Shown piece after piece: positions 1-5,806 of a stretch of 5,806 nucleotides of DNA. The position numbers and the translations under genes are program-made. Positions within the stretch are counted from its first letter, which is position 1; every line of letters starts with the position of its first letter. The notes under the pieces are model-generated. The model worked only from the letters and a program-made list of their open reading frames with translations. It had not been told where the DNA came from and ran no database searches. The stretch comes from Oscillospiraceae bacterium (lineage in GTDB: Bacteria; Bacillota; Clostridia; Oscillospirales; Oscillospiraceae): contig JAITQY010000159.1 in the NCBI GenBank assembly GCA_031288675.1, positions 1-5,806 on the forward strand, in the 5' to 3' direction.

Positions 1-9
1 TTTTTCGTA

Positions 10-30
10 GGGGCGAGCATCGCTCGCCCG
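10..30. repeat. GC-rich hairpin, possible dispersed intergenic palindrome
   Basis: Bases 11-18 (GGGCGAGC) pair perfectly with 22-29 (GCTCGCCC) around a three-base ATC loop, giving an 8-bp stem. The T run (1-5) lies before the stem, not after it, and the bases following the stem on the + strand are not T-rich, so this is not a terminator for + strand transcription. On the - strand the stem is followed by A residues, so it is not one there either. The TAGGGGCGA...TCGCCCG style resembles GC-rich intergenic palindromes that recur in Clostridia genomes, but that is from memory and only one copy is present here. The T run at the very edge could be the tail of an upstream terminator lying outside the window. 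Confidence 0.5.
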
Positions 31-44
31 CCGCATCAATCGTC

Positions 45-136
45 TACTCTTGACTGTCGACTAATACCTAACGACTAACTCTCGTCCACTGCCTACTCAC
101 GACTGTTGACTACTGACTATAAGACTAATGACTATT
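45..136. repeat. Degenerate heptanucleotide tandem array, 13 units
   Basis: Starting at 45 the sequence falls into consecutive 7-base units with starts at 45, 52, 59, 66, 73, 80, 87, 94, 101, 108, 115, 123 and 130. The only register slip is a single extra A at 122. The consensus is GACTRHY. Unit positions 2-4 read ACT in 11 of 13 units, and position 7 is a pyrimidine in 12 of 13. A possible fourteenth unit, AATCGTC, precedes it at 38. There is also a higher-order duplication: the order TCGTC, TACTC, GACTGTY, GACTA appears from 40 and again from 82, the second time with an extra unit CACTGCC. Units such as GACTAAT contain stop codons, and 7 is not a multiple of 3, so the tract is non-coding. 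It ends only five bases before the ribosome binding site of the next gene. No convincing promoter can be assigned inside it; TATAAG at 118-123 resembles a -10 box but has no suitably spaced -35. Confidence 0.8.
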
Positions 137-153
137 GAAACGGAGAAACTTCT

Positions 154-2034
154 ATGTACACCTCACCGTATCCGAATTTGATGAAGCCGTTCAAACTGCG
201 CGGGCTGACAGTCAAGAACCGTATTATGTCCGCTCCGAATATGCTGTTCCACACGGTGGATCACCGCCCCACTGATTACTACATACGCTACCTTGAACAC
301 AAGGCGCGCGGCGGAGCCGGCATCGTACATCTTGGCGAGGTCGCGGTGTGCGACGGAGGAAATCACACGCCGCAGATGTACTCCATTGCAGATAATCTGC
401 CGTTGTTCGGCGAGATGGCTCAGGTGATTCACGAGCACGGAGCGCTTGCCAGCGTGGAGCTTACTCACGGAGGCTTCAACGTAAAGGAGCAATACAATAT
501 TGACAAGGATAAAATGTACGGACCTGTCGCGGGCGTTAATCACTTCGGTACGGCTGTCCGGGCGATGACCAAAGCTGATATGGACTACGTCGCGGATAAA
601 TTTGCGGAGACCGCCGCGTTTTGGCTTCACGCCGGATTCGACTCCGTAATGCTGCATATGGGTCACGGCTGGATATTTGCGCAGTTTATGTCGCCTATTA
701 TCAACACCCGTACGGACGAATACGGCGGAAGCCTTGAAAACCGTTTGCGCTTCCCTCTGCAAGTGCTGAAACGCGTAAGGGAGGTCATAGGCGGCAAGCC
801 TCCGATTATTATGCGTATGAGCGGCTCTGAGCGCGAAACCAACGGTTTTACCGTTGATGATATGACGGTATTTGCGGAGCAGGCGCAGGAATATGTTGAT
901 CTGATTGAAGTCAGCTCCGAAAACTTCGCATACATATTCGCTACACCTTATTCACCCTTGTCCCAAAATCTTGACCTTGCCGAACACATAAAAAGCAGCG
1001 GCAGAATAAAAATACCTGTATATACTATCGGTTCTATCCTCTCCGCGCCTCAGGCGGAGGAGATCATCGCTTCCGGCAAAGCGGACGGCGTAAGTATGTC
1101 GCGCGCGCTGATTGCAGACCCGTATCTTCCGAAGAAAGCCGCTCTTGGTATCCCCAACCGTCCTTGTCTGCGATGTCTGAACTGTACGGATAGCGATAAC
1201 CGTAACAAACACTTTATTTGCAGCGTCAACCCTCTTGCCGGAAGAGAACAGCGTCTTGGTTTCGGAGATACTCCGCCCTGCAAGGCAGCTCTGCCCAAAA
1301 AAGTAATGGTTATCGGCGGCGGTCCTGCCGGAATCCAGGCTGCTGTTACTGCTGCGGAGCGCGGACACGCTGTCCGCCTGTACGACAGAAACTCCGAACT
1401 CGGCGGTTGGCTGAGATTTGCTGACATCGACACTCACAAGGCTGAAGTTCGTCAGTTCAAAGCATGGTTAGAGAGCGAACTCGCCGCATCCGGAGCGGAA
1501 GTCATTCTCGGCACTGAAGTCACCCGCGCGGAAATAGAAGCTTATACTCCGGACGCTATCATCGCCGCACTCGGAAGTTCCCCTGCGGTACCGAATATCA
1601 AAGGCATCGAAACCGCACATCACGCCACCGACGCGTATTTCGCGCCCGAAAATATCAATGGCGAAACCGTTGCGATTATCGGCGGAGGGTTGATTGGCGT
1701 AGAGGTCGGCATCTACCTCCAAAATCACGGGAAGAAAGTCACTGTGTTTGAAATCGGGTCAGAGATTTGTGCGGACAGCGGAGATATGCTAAAACTCGGA
1801 ATATTCAAAAGCATTGCCGAAAGCGGCGTGACAGTTAAAACCGGCGTTACGCTTACAGAAATCCCGGACGGCTACGATACGGTTTTGTACGCAACCGGAA
1901 TGAAACCCAATGACAGCCTGTACTTTGACATCGCAAATCTCGCGCCGCAGGTAATCCTTATCGGCGACGCAAAGAAACCAGGACGTATTGACGGCGCGGT
2001 TCACACCGGATACTTTGCCGGTTTAGACGTATAA
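154..2034 (+). CDS. Old yellow enzyme-family FMN/4Fe-4S/FAD oxidoreductase (FadH/BaiCD-like)
   Basis: Probable NAD(P)H-dependent ene-reductase that passes electrons from NAD(P)H through FAD and a 4Fe-4S cluster to FMN, which reduces an activated C=C bond of an unknown substrate in the cytoplasm. An N-terminal TIM barrel (about residues 5-335) carries the family run DEYGGSLENRLRF and an active-site segment with H168 and H171. Cluster ligands C338, C341, C344 and C356 (CX2CX2CX11C) follow, just before SVNPLAGRE. Two dinucleotide folds come next, GGGPAG at 388-393 and GGGLIG at 510-515, with a closing IGDAKKPGRIDGAVHTG segment. At 626 residues it is slightly shorter than E. coli FadH (about 670). 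The ATG at 154 is supported by GGAGA at 142-146, seven bases away. Oddity: the usual proton-donor tyrosine of the HGY motif is W173. The gene stands alone between the repeat tract and a terminator. Relatives include dienoyl-CoA reductase, enoate reductases and bile-acid BaiCD/BaiH; the sequence does not choose among them. Confidence 0.92.
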   Translation: MYTSPYPNLMKPFKLRGLTVKNRIMSAPNMLFHTVDHRPTDYYIRYLEHKARGGAGIVHLGEVAVCDGGNHTPQMYSIADNLPLFGEMAQVIHEHGALASVELTHGGFNVKEQYNIDKDKMYGPVAGVNHFGTAVRAMTKADMDYVADKFAETAAFWLHAGFDSVMLHMGHGWIFAQFMSPIINTRTDEYGGSLENRLRFPLQVLKRVREVIGGKPPIIMRMSGSERETNGFTVDDMTVFAEQAQEYVDLIEVSSENFAYIFATPYSPLSQNLDLAEHIKSSGRIKIPVYTIGSILSAPQAEEIIASGKADGVSMSRALIADPYLPKKAALGIPNRPCLRCLNCTDSDNRNKHFICSVNPLAGREQRLGFGDTPPCKAALPKKVMVIGGGPAGIQAAVTAAERGHAVRLYDRNSELGGWLRFADIDTHKAEVRQFKAWLESELAASGAEVILGTEVTRAEIEAYTPDAIIAALGSSPAVPNIKGIETAHHATDAYFAPENINGETVAIIGGGLIGVEVGIYLQNHGKKVTVFEIGSEICADSGDMLKLGIFKSIAESGVTVKTGVTLTEIPDGYDTVLYATGMKPNDSLYFDIANLAPQVILIGDAKKPGRIDGAVHTGYFAGLDV

Positions 2035-2054
2035 AGTCACACCAGAGTTACGAC

Positions 2055-2091
2055 CGCCGTACACTCTGAACGTGTGTACGGCGTATATTTT
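2055..2091 (+). terminator. Rho-independent terminator of the ene-reductase gene
   Basis: A perfect 10-bp stem pairs 2055-2064 (CGCCGTACAC) with 2074-2083 (GTGTACGGCG) around a nine-base loop. It is followed at once by TATATTTT (2084-2091). It begins 20 bases after the stop codon of the ene-reductase. The T tract is interrupted by two A residues, so termination may be incomplete, but stem quality and placement fit well. It separates the ene-reductase from the regulator operon. Confidence 0.82.
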
Positions 2092-2128
2092 GCAAGCGGT
2101 TCCTGCAAATTTGCAAAATTAACTTGCA
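2091..2128. promoter_or_regulatory. Nested dyad symmetry, candidate operator for the RpiR-type regulator
   Basis: The 12-base perfect palindrome TGCAAATTTGCA (2104-2115) is centred at 2109.5. Outer arms TGCAAG (2091-2096) and CTTGCA (2123-2128) are perfect inverted copies of each other around exactly the same centre, giving a 38-base two-level dyad. The right outer arm overlaps the predicted -35 hexamer (2124-2129) of the regulator gene, so a bound protein could block RNA polymerase. RpiR-family proteins often bind palindromes near their own promoters. That this regulator binds here is inference. The left arm starts at the last T of the upstream terminator tail. Confidence 0.55.
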
Positions 2129-2152
2129 TTTTGGACAAACTTGCGGTATAAT
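2124..2152 (+). promoter_or_regulatory. Sigma-A type promoter for the regulator-flavoprotein-protease operon
   Basis: TATAAT (2147-2152) is a perfect -10 hexamer, and TTGCAT (2124-2129) is a -35 hexamer with the conserved TTG, separated by 17 bases. Transcription would start near 2159, giving a leader of about 90 bases before the ATG at 2250. The leader holds only a weak GGGC/GCCC pairing (2176-2179 with 2192-2195) and no recognisable riboswitch. A weaker alternative, TTGACC (2182-2187) with TATTAA (2203-2208), has a short 15-base spacer. Confidence 0.72.
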
Positions 2153-2235
2153 TAAAAAAGCAATCTTTAACAATAGGGCGCTTGACCCGCAGCCCATCTG
2201 ATTATTAATCGATAAACTTCTTATTACTAAATTAT

Positions 2236-2243
2236 AAAAGGTG
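2236..2243 (+). promoter_or_regulatory. Ribosome binding site that decides the start of the RpiR-type gene
   Basis: AAAAGGTG occupies 2236-2243, leaving six bases before ATG at 2250. A GTG at 2241 is in the same frame three codons upstream, but it is itself part of this purine-rich site and has no comparable site at a suitable distance ahead of it. The ATG at 2250 is therefore the better start. Confidence 0.75.
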
Positions 2244-2249
2244 AACTAT

Positions 2250-3095
2250 ATGGAGACAGATATTCTCACTCGAATCTCAGAAAACCGGCATACCTTCTCG
2301 CGCGGACAGAAAAAAATCTCGGATTATATATTAAAGAATTTTGATAAAGCGGCGTTTCTTACTGCCGGCAAGCTTGCTGAAATCACTGAAATCAGCGAAT
2401 CTACCGTCGTGCGTTTCGCGTCGGAGTTAGGATACTCCGGCTATCCGGCTATGAAAGAAGCGTTGCAGGATGTATTTCGCGGGCGGCAAACTTCGGTTCA
2501 GCGCGCGGAAATAGCCAACGAACTTCTGCACGAGGAAAGCGACGCGCTTACCGCAGTACTCAATACTGATATAGCTAACCTGCGCCTTACGCTAGAGTCT
2601 ATAGACCGCGAGGCTTTCAAAGGCGCGGTCAGTCAAATCGCGCGCGCGGAGCGCGTGTATATTATGGGCTTGCGTACTTCCGCAACGCTTGCGTCATTTC
2701 TCGGTTTCTATCTTGATATGCTCTTGGAAAATGTTAAACTTGTACACGAATATGACGAAGTCACGATGACGCGGTTCCGCCCCACTGACGTTTTTATAGG
2801 GATCTCTTTTCCGCGCTATTCGCGCCGTACCGTAGAAGCCATAAACGCGGCGCGCGGTAAGGGAGCAAGCGTTATCGCTATTACCGATACGGCGACCAGC
2901 CCTATTGCAAAGGCGGCGAATTACAACATATTCGCAAAAAGCAGAATGGTCAGCTTTGCAGACAGTATGGTCGCCGCGCTTAGCGTTATCAACGCTCTTA
3001 TCGCCGCGGTAGGGATTGCCGGTAAGGCTCGCCTTGCCGAACGCCTTGAAGAATTAGAGCAGTTATGGCTTGAGCACGACATCTACGAGGTATGA
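2250..3095 (+). CDS. MurR/RpiR family transcriptional regulator (HTH + SIS domain)
   Basis: Cytoplasmic DNA-binding regulator of 281 residues, the usual family length. The N-terminal HTH_6-type domain (about residues 1-75) shows the family pattern ISDYILKN, then the helix-turn-helix around 38-60 with SESTVVRFASELGY. The C-terminal SIS domain (about 123-255) normally binds a phosphosugar or related metabolite. Here the first ligand loop reads GLRTSA (140-145) where a GxGxS-like motif is common. The second reads SFPRYSRRT (186-194) where S-x-S-G-x-T is common, so the effector may not be a typical sugar phosphate. Translation is taken from the ATG at 2250, not the in-frame GTG at 2241. Its stop overlaps the next start as ATGA (3092-3095), which implies translational coupling with the flavoprotein. 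It has its own promoter and a candidate operator upstream, so autoregulation is plausible. Its targets and ligand are unknown. Confidence 0.94.
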   Translation: METDILTRISENRHTFSRGQKKISDYILKNFDKAAFLTAGKLAEITEISESTVVRFASELGYSGYPAMKEALQDVFRGRQTSVQRAEIANELLHEESDALTAVLNTDIANLRLTLESIDREAFKGAVSQIARAERVYIMGLRTSATLASFLGFYLDMLLENVKLVHEYDEVTMTRFRPTDVFIGISFPRYSRRTVEAINAARGKGASVIAITDTATSPIAKAANYNIFAKSRMVSFADSMVAALSVINALIAAVGIAGKARLAERLEELEQLWLEHDIYEV

Positions 3096-4303
3096 GTACT
3101 TCGTCACCAAAGCGGATTGCCGTTATAGGCGGCGGAGCCTCCGGATGTATGGCTGCGATTACTGCGGCGGAACTCGGCGCTGACGTTACGGTTTTCGAGC
3201 GCAACGGACGTATCGGGCGCAAGCTGATGATTACCGGCAAAGGTCGGTGCAATGTAACCAATAACTGCACGCCCGAAGAATTTTTGTCTAATGTCGTTAC
3301 GAACCCTAAATTCCTTAACTCCGCTATACGCAAATTTACCCCGTCAGACACTATGGAATTCTTTGAATCTCTCGGGGTGACGCTTAAAACCGAGCGCGGC
3401 GGTCGCGTTTTCCCGGTATCTGATAAGTCCTCAGACATTGTAGACGCGCTTCGGCGCCGTATAGACGAATTAGGCGTTAAGGTCACTTCGGAGCATATAC
3501 GCAGCCTTGATTTCGGCAGATTCGGCAGTATAGTTCTCGCAACCGGCGGCGTAAGTTACCCCAAAACAGGCTCAGACGGCAGCGGATACGAGATTGCCGC
3601 AAAACTGGGGCATACTGTTACTCCGAGTTTTGCTTCGCTCGTACCGCTTACAAGCAGCGATGCGTTTTGCGGGCAAATGGAGGGATTATCGCTCCGGAAT
3701 GTAAAAGTCTCGCTTATCGCGGAAACTAATTCAAAGCCGTTTTACAGTGATTTCGGCGAGATGATGTTCACCGGGTTCGGCGTTACCGGACCGCTTATCC
3801 TGTCCGCAAGCGCGTTTATGCGTCCGGAATACACTTGCGTAACCCTTGATATAGACCTCAAACCTGCTCTTACTCTGGAAGAACTTGATGACCGCGTTCT
3901 GCGCGACTTCAAAGAAGTTGCCAACAAAGACTTCCAAAACGCGCTTGACAAACTTGCGCCAAGACTGCTTATCCCAGTCCTTATTGAGCGCAGCGCTATT
4001 CCGCCTCGCACTAAGGTCAACTTGATAACTAAGGAACAGCGTATGCGCCTGATTGACCTTTTCAAACACTTTACAGTCAATATTTCCGGCACGCGCCCTA
4101 TTGAAGAAGCCATCATCACCCGAGGCGGAATCAGCGTTAAAGAAGTCAACCCCGCAACTATGGAGTCCAAATTAGTTCCTAACCTCTTTTTTGCGGGCGA
4201 GATTCTTGACACGGACGCATACACAGGTGGTTTTAATCTGCAAATTGCCTGGAGCACCGGTCGCCTTGCCGGAATCAACGCAGCGTATCAAAACGATATA
4301 TAG
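3092..4303 (+). CDS. HI0933/YhiN-BaiN family FAD-dependent oxidoreductase
   Basis: Predicted cytoplasmic flavoprotein of 403 residues, a normal length for the family. The N-terminal FAD fold has GGGASG at 13-18, the ribose-binding acidic residue E36, and the hallmark TGKGRCNVTN at 48-57. ATGG follows mid-protein at the start of the ATGGVSYPKTGSDGSG segment. The C-terminal FAD-closing block spans 369-386 with E370, D373 and TGGFN at 378-382. BaiN of Clostridium scindens, once proposed to act in bile acid 7-dehydroxylation, belongs to this family. Most members sit in bacteria with no such pathway, and their general reaction is not established, so no bile-acid role is claimed. The start overlaps the regulator stop by four bases. 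The only upstream site, GAGG at 3087-3090, is one base from the ATG, so initiation probably depends on ribosomes finishing the regulator. Internal candidate starts would remove the GGGASG motif. Confidence 0.92.
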   Translation: MSTSSPKRIAVIGGGASGCMAAITAAELGADVTVFERNGRIGRKLMITGKGRCNVTNNCTPEEFLSNVVTNPKFLNSAIRKFTPSDTMEFFESLGVTLKTERGGRVFPVSDKSSDIVDALRRRIDELGVKVTSEHIRSLDFGRFGSIVLATGGVSYPKTGSDGSGYEIAAKLGHTVTPSFASLVPLTSSDAFCGQMEGLSLRNVKVSLIAETNSKPFYSDFGEMMFTGFGVTGPLILSASAFMRPEYTCVTLDIDLKPALTLEELDDRVLRDFKEVANKDFQNALDKLAPRLLIPVLIERSAIPPRTKVNLITKEQRMRLIDLFKHFTVNISGTRPIEEAIITRGGISVKEVNPATMESKLVPNLFFAGEILDTDAYTGGFNLQIAWSTGRLAGINAAYQNDI

Positions 4304-4307
4304 GAGG
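4302..4307 (+). promoter_or_regulatory. Strong ribosome binding site overlapping the flavoprotein stop codon
   Basis: A consensus AGGAGG shares its first two bases with the TAG stop (4301-4303) of the flavoprotein gene and lies seven bases before ATG at 4315. The arrangement supports co-transcription and independent, efficient translation of the membrane protease gene. Confidence 0.85.
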
Positions 4308-4314
4308 AAACACA

Positions 4315-5343
4315 ATGAATAAACGTAAGCACGACCCTTATAACTTCCCTGAATATCTTCAGCGCAATCCGGTACGGCGTATTTGGCGCGTCATCTACCC
4401 CGCTCTGCTGTTTATATTGATTCAGGTCGCGGTGACCGTGATTTTCAGTATGATAGCATACGCTGTCTTTACGGTGCAGGCAATGCTGAGCAGCGGTATA
4501 CCTAACTTAACAGATTATAGGGACATTATATTAACTATATTAACTGCAACTGAAAAAGCTGCGAAATTCCTCGCAAAATATTCTATGCGTATGGTGATGA
4601 TTACCGATATTGCAGTTCTTGCCGTATTTATTCCCATGTGGTTCAAAACGCGCAGATACCGCCCGACGGCAGTTAAAAATGCCGCGCCTGCCCGTCCGAT
4701 AGCGCTTACCGCCCTGTTAGTTCCGGGAATTTCATTAGTTCTTAGTATAATCATAGGTCTGCTTGGAATGAACGAAATATCAGAAACCTTTCAGCAGGTT
4801 ATGGAGATGATAACCGGAACCTCATTCGTCTTGCAAGTGGTCGCGGTTGCCATCATCGGACCTATTGCGGAGGAACTGATATTCCGCGGCGTCATCCTGA
4901 ACCGCGCTTTGTCGTGGATGCCGCGCTGGTCGGCGGTCGTTCTCTCCTCAGCATTATTCGGAGTAATTCATATGAATATTCCGCAAGGCGTCTTTGCGTT
5001 CTGTATCGGAATGATTTGCGGTTGGTCATACGTCCGATTCCGCTCTCTTTGGGTACCCGTTGCCGCGCATATCTCTATAAACCTGACCTCCACAATTATT
5101 AACCGTATGTCGCAGAGCGTTGACGCTAACGACCCGATGACCGTGTTTCCGGTAACGATATTGATGATTGCGGTATTTGCGCTGTCGGCTGTGCTGATTT
5201 ACCCGTGGCTGAAAACTAAAAACGCAAGCATTGTCTATCCCGATCCTGACCCTGTATCCGTTCCTGCTATGCCGTCTCCTGCCTTTGCCGAAACACATAA
5301 ATCGCAAGAGTTTGTATGGCGGATTGCAGAAGACGACGAATAA
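4315..5343 (+). CDS. CPBP family intramembrane metalloprotease (CAAX/Abi type)
   Basis: Integral membrane protein of 342 residues with the three signature motifs of the CPBP (Rce1-like) protease family. These are EExxxR as E186, E187 and R191 in AEELIFRG; FxxxH as F215 and H219; and HxxxN as H252 and N256. These residues form the glutamate/histidine active site within the membrane. Hydrophobic segments lie at about 26-52, 93-110, 128-150, 171-190, 205-220, 222-240 and 276-298. The N-terminus is short and basic. The C-terminal tail (about 300-342) is polar, with a proline-rich stretch near 309-324 and an acidic end. Bacterial members include bacteriocin self-immunity proteins, proteases of prenylated or signal peptides, and many of unknown target. 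There is no bacteriocin or peptide gene nearby, so no substrate is assigned. The gene follows the flavoprotein by 11 bases and is probably the last gene of the regulator operon. No terminator hairpin is visible after it. Confidence 0.92.
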   Translation: MNKRKHDPYNFPEYLQRNPVRRIWRVIYPALLFILIQVAVTVIFSMIAYAVFTVQAMLSSGIPNLTDYRDIILTILTATEKAAKFLAKYSMRMVMITDIAVLAVFIPMWFKTRRYRPTAVKNAAPARPIALTALLVPGISLVLSIIIGLLGMNEISETFQQVMEMITGTSFVLQVVAVAIIGPIAEELIFRGVILNRALSWMPRWSAVVLSSALFGVIHMNIPQGVFAFCIGMICGWSYVRFRSLWVPVAAHISINLTSTIINRMSQSVDANDPMTVFPVTILMIAVFALSAVLIYPWLKTKNASIVYPDPDPVSVPAMPSPAFAETHKSQEFVWRIAEDDE

Positions 5344-5368
5344 AATCCGTTTAACACAAAAATAATAC

Positions 5369-5397
5369 TTGATTTTGAAAGCAGGAAGGTGTATAAT
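5369..5397 (+). promoter_or_regulatory. Sigma-A type promoter for citrate synthase
   Basis: TTGATT (5369-5374) and a perfect TATAAT (5392-5397) are separated by the optimal 17 bases. Transcription would start near 5404, giving a leader of about 20 bases that contains little beyond the ribosome binding site. Citrate synthase therefore probably has its own expression control, with possible read-through from the protease gene because no terminator separates them. TTGCAAAA at 5397-5404 also occurs at 2111-2118 in the regulator promoter region, which may be chance. Confidence 0.82.
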
Positions 5398-5422
5398 TGC
5401 AAAAAACACTTGGAGGTGACGT

Positions 5423-5806
5423 ATGTTAGATAACATTAAAGATTTGATCGCGATACATGAGGAACGCATTACTAACTCAGACGAGTTTATATCTGCTCTG
5501 ATGGATGACTTTGACATCCTGACGTCGTTTCCTGATGACGCGTTTGTAAAGTACAATGTCAAGCGCGGGCTTCGCAATGCTGACGGTACAGGAGTTATGG
5601 CAGGGCTTACATTGATTGCAAACGTCACCGGTTACATAATGCAGGACGGCGAGCGCACTCCGTGTGACGGCAAACTCTATTACCGCGGATATGACGTCGA
5701 AGACCTCATAAAGGGCTTTTTACTCGAAAACCGGTTCGGATTTGAAGAAACGGCTTATCTGATTTTGTTCGGCGCGTTGCCTACTGAGGAACGGTTGAAA
5801 GTATTT
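5423..5806 (+). CDS. Citrate synthase, N-terminal part (cut by window end)
   Basis: The open frame runs from ATG at 5423 to the last base, 128 codons without a stop. Full-length enzymes of this type have roughly 430-460 residues, so about 70 percent lies outside the window, including the catalytic histidines and aspartate. The visible part has the characteristic N-terminal blocks VKRGLRNADGTGV (about 46-58), then GKLYYRGYDVEDL (about 83-95), then FGFEETAYLILFGALP (about 105-120). The enzyme condenses acetyl-CoA with oxaloacetate to citrate in the cytoplasm. In anaerobes with an incomplete TCA cycle it mainly supplies 2-oxoglutarate for glutamate synthesis. A 2-methylcitrate synthase activity cannot be excluded from this fragment. 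The start is well supported: GGAGGTGA at 5412-5419 lies just ahead of the ATG, and a near-perfect promoter precedes it. Whether aconitase and isocitrate dehydrogenase genes follow cannot be seen. Confidence 0.94.
   Translation, partial: MLDNIKDLIAIHEERITNSDEFISALMDDFDILTSFPDDAFVKYNVKRGLRNADGTGVMAGLTLIANVTGYIMQDGERTPCDGKLYYRGYDVEDLIKGFLLENRFGFEETAYLILFGALPTEERLKVF

Noticed and set aside
10..30. Hairpin at the window start as a rho-independent terminator
   Set aside because: No T tract follows the stem in either orientation.
50..136. TTGACT at 50-55 or 106-111 as -35 boxes of a promoter inside the heptamer array
   Set aside because: TTGAC arises from the repeat unit itself, and no -10-like hexamer lies 16-18 bases downstream of either copy. 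TATAAG at 118-123 is wrongly spaced.
163..1437. Long antisense open frames on the - strand inside the ene-reductase gene (163-762, 952-1437)
   Set aside because: They lie opposite a clearly recognised gene, their translations show no recognisable domain, and they look like by-products of its codon pattern.
2241..2249. GTG at 2241 as the start of the RpiR-type regulator (284 residues)
   Set aside because: The GTG is part of the purine-rich ribosome binding site that serves the ATG at 2250, and no good site precedes it. The three extra residues are not needed by the family.
154..4303. Part of a bile-acid 7-dehydroxylation (bai) cluster, because both BaiCD-like and BaiN-like proteins are present
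   Set aside because: The two genes lie in different transcription units separated by a terminator and a regulator, and no other bai genes are seen. Both families are widespread with other or unknown roles.
4315..5343. CPBP protease as part of a bacteriocin immunity or phage defence locus
   Set aside because: No bacteriocin precursor, transporter or defence gene is next to it; its neighbours are a regulator, a flavoprotein and citrate synthase.
5026..5628. 200-codon open frame on the - strand spanning the protease end and the citrate synthase start
   Set aside because: It runs antisense through two recognised genes and a well-formed + strand promoter, and its translation shows no known family features.

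Overview
The window reads as an ordinary stretch of chromosome from an anaerobic Firmicute, probably an uncultured gut-type member of the class Clostridia. This is inferred from protein resemblance (a FadH/BaiCD-like ene-reductase, a BaiN/YhiN-type flavoprotein, a clostridial-type citrate synthase), strong AGGAGG-type ribosome binding sites, near-consensus TTGNNN-N17-TATAAT promoters and roughly balanced base composition. All five genes lie on the + strand.

Layout: positions 1-153 are non-coding and hold a GC-rich hairpin followed by a degenerate heptanucleotide tandem array. The array runs almost to the ribosome binding site of a 626-residue flavin/iron-sulfur ene-reductase-like protein (154-2034). 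A rho-independent terminator (2055-2091) closes that gene. The rest of the 215-base gap holds a nested dyad symmetry and a promoter. These lead into a tight three-gene set: an RpiR-type regulator (2250-3095), a BaiN/YhiN flavoprotein that overlaps it by four bases (3092-4303), and a CPBP-family membrane protease 11 bases further on (4315-5343). No terminator is visible after the protease gene. A near-perfect promoter then starts a citrate synthase gene (5423 onward), which the window end cuts off after 128 codons.

How they may work together: the regulator probably senses a metabolite through its SIS domain and may control its own operon through the 38-base dyad that overlaps the -35 element. 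The flavoprotein and the protease are probably co-transcribed with it, but no shared pathway can be read from the sequence. The ene-reductase and citrate synthase appear to be separate transcription units for redox and central carbon metabolism. I see no mobile element, CRISPR array, tRNA or rRNA, and no convincing new multi-gene system. The most unusual signals are the heptamer array, the nested dyad, the missing proton-donor tyrosine in the ene-reductase, and the atypical ligand motifs of the regulator.
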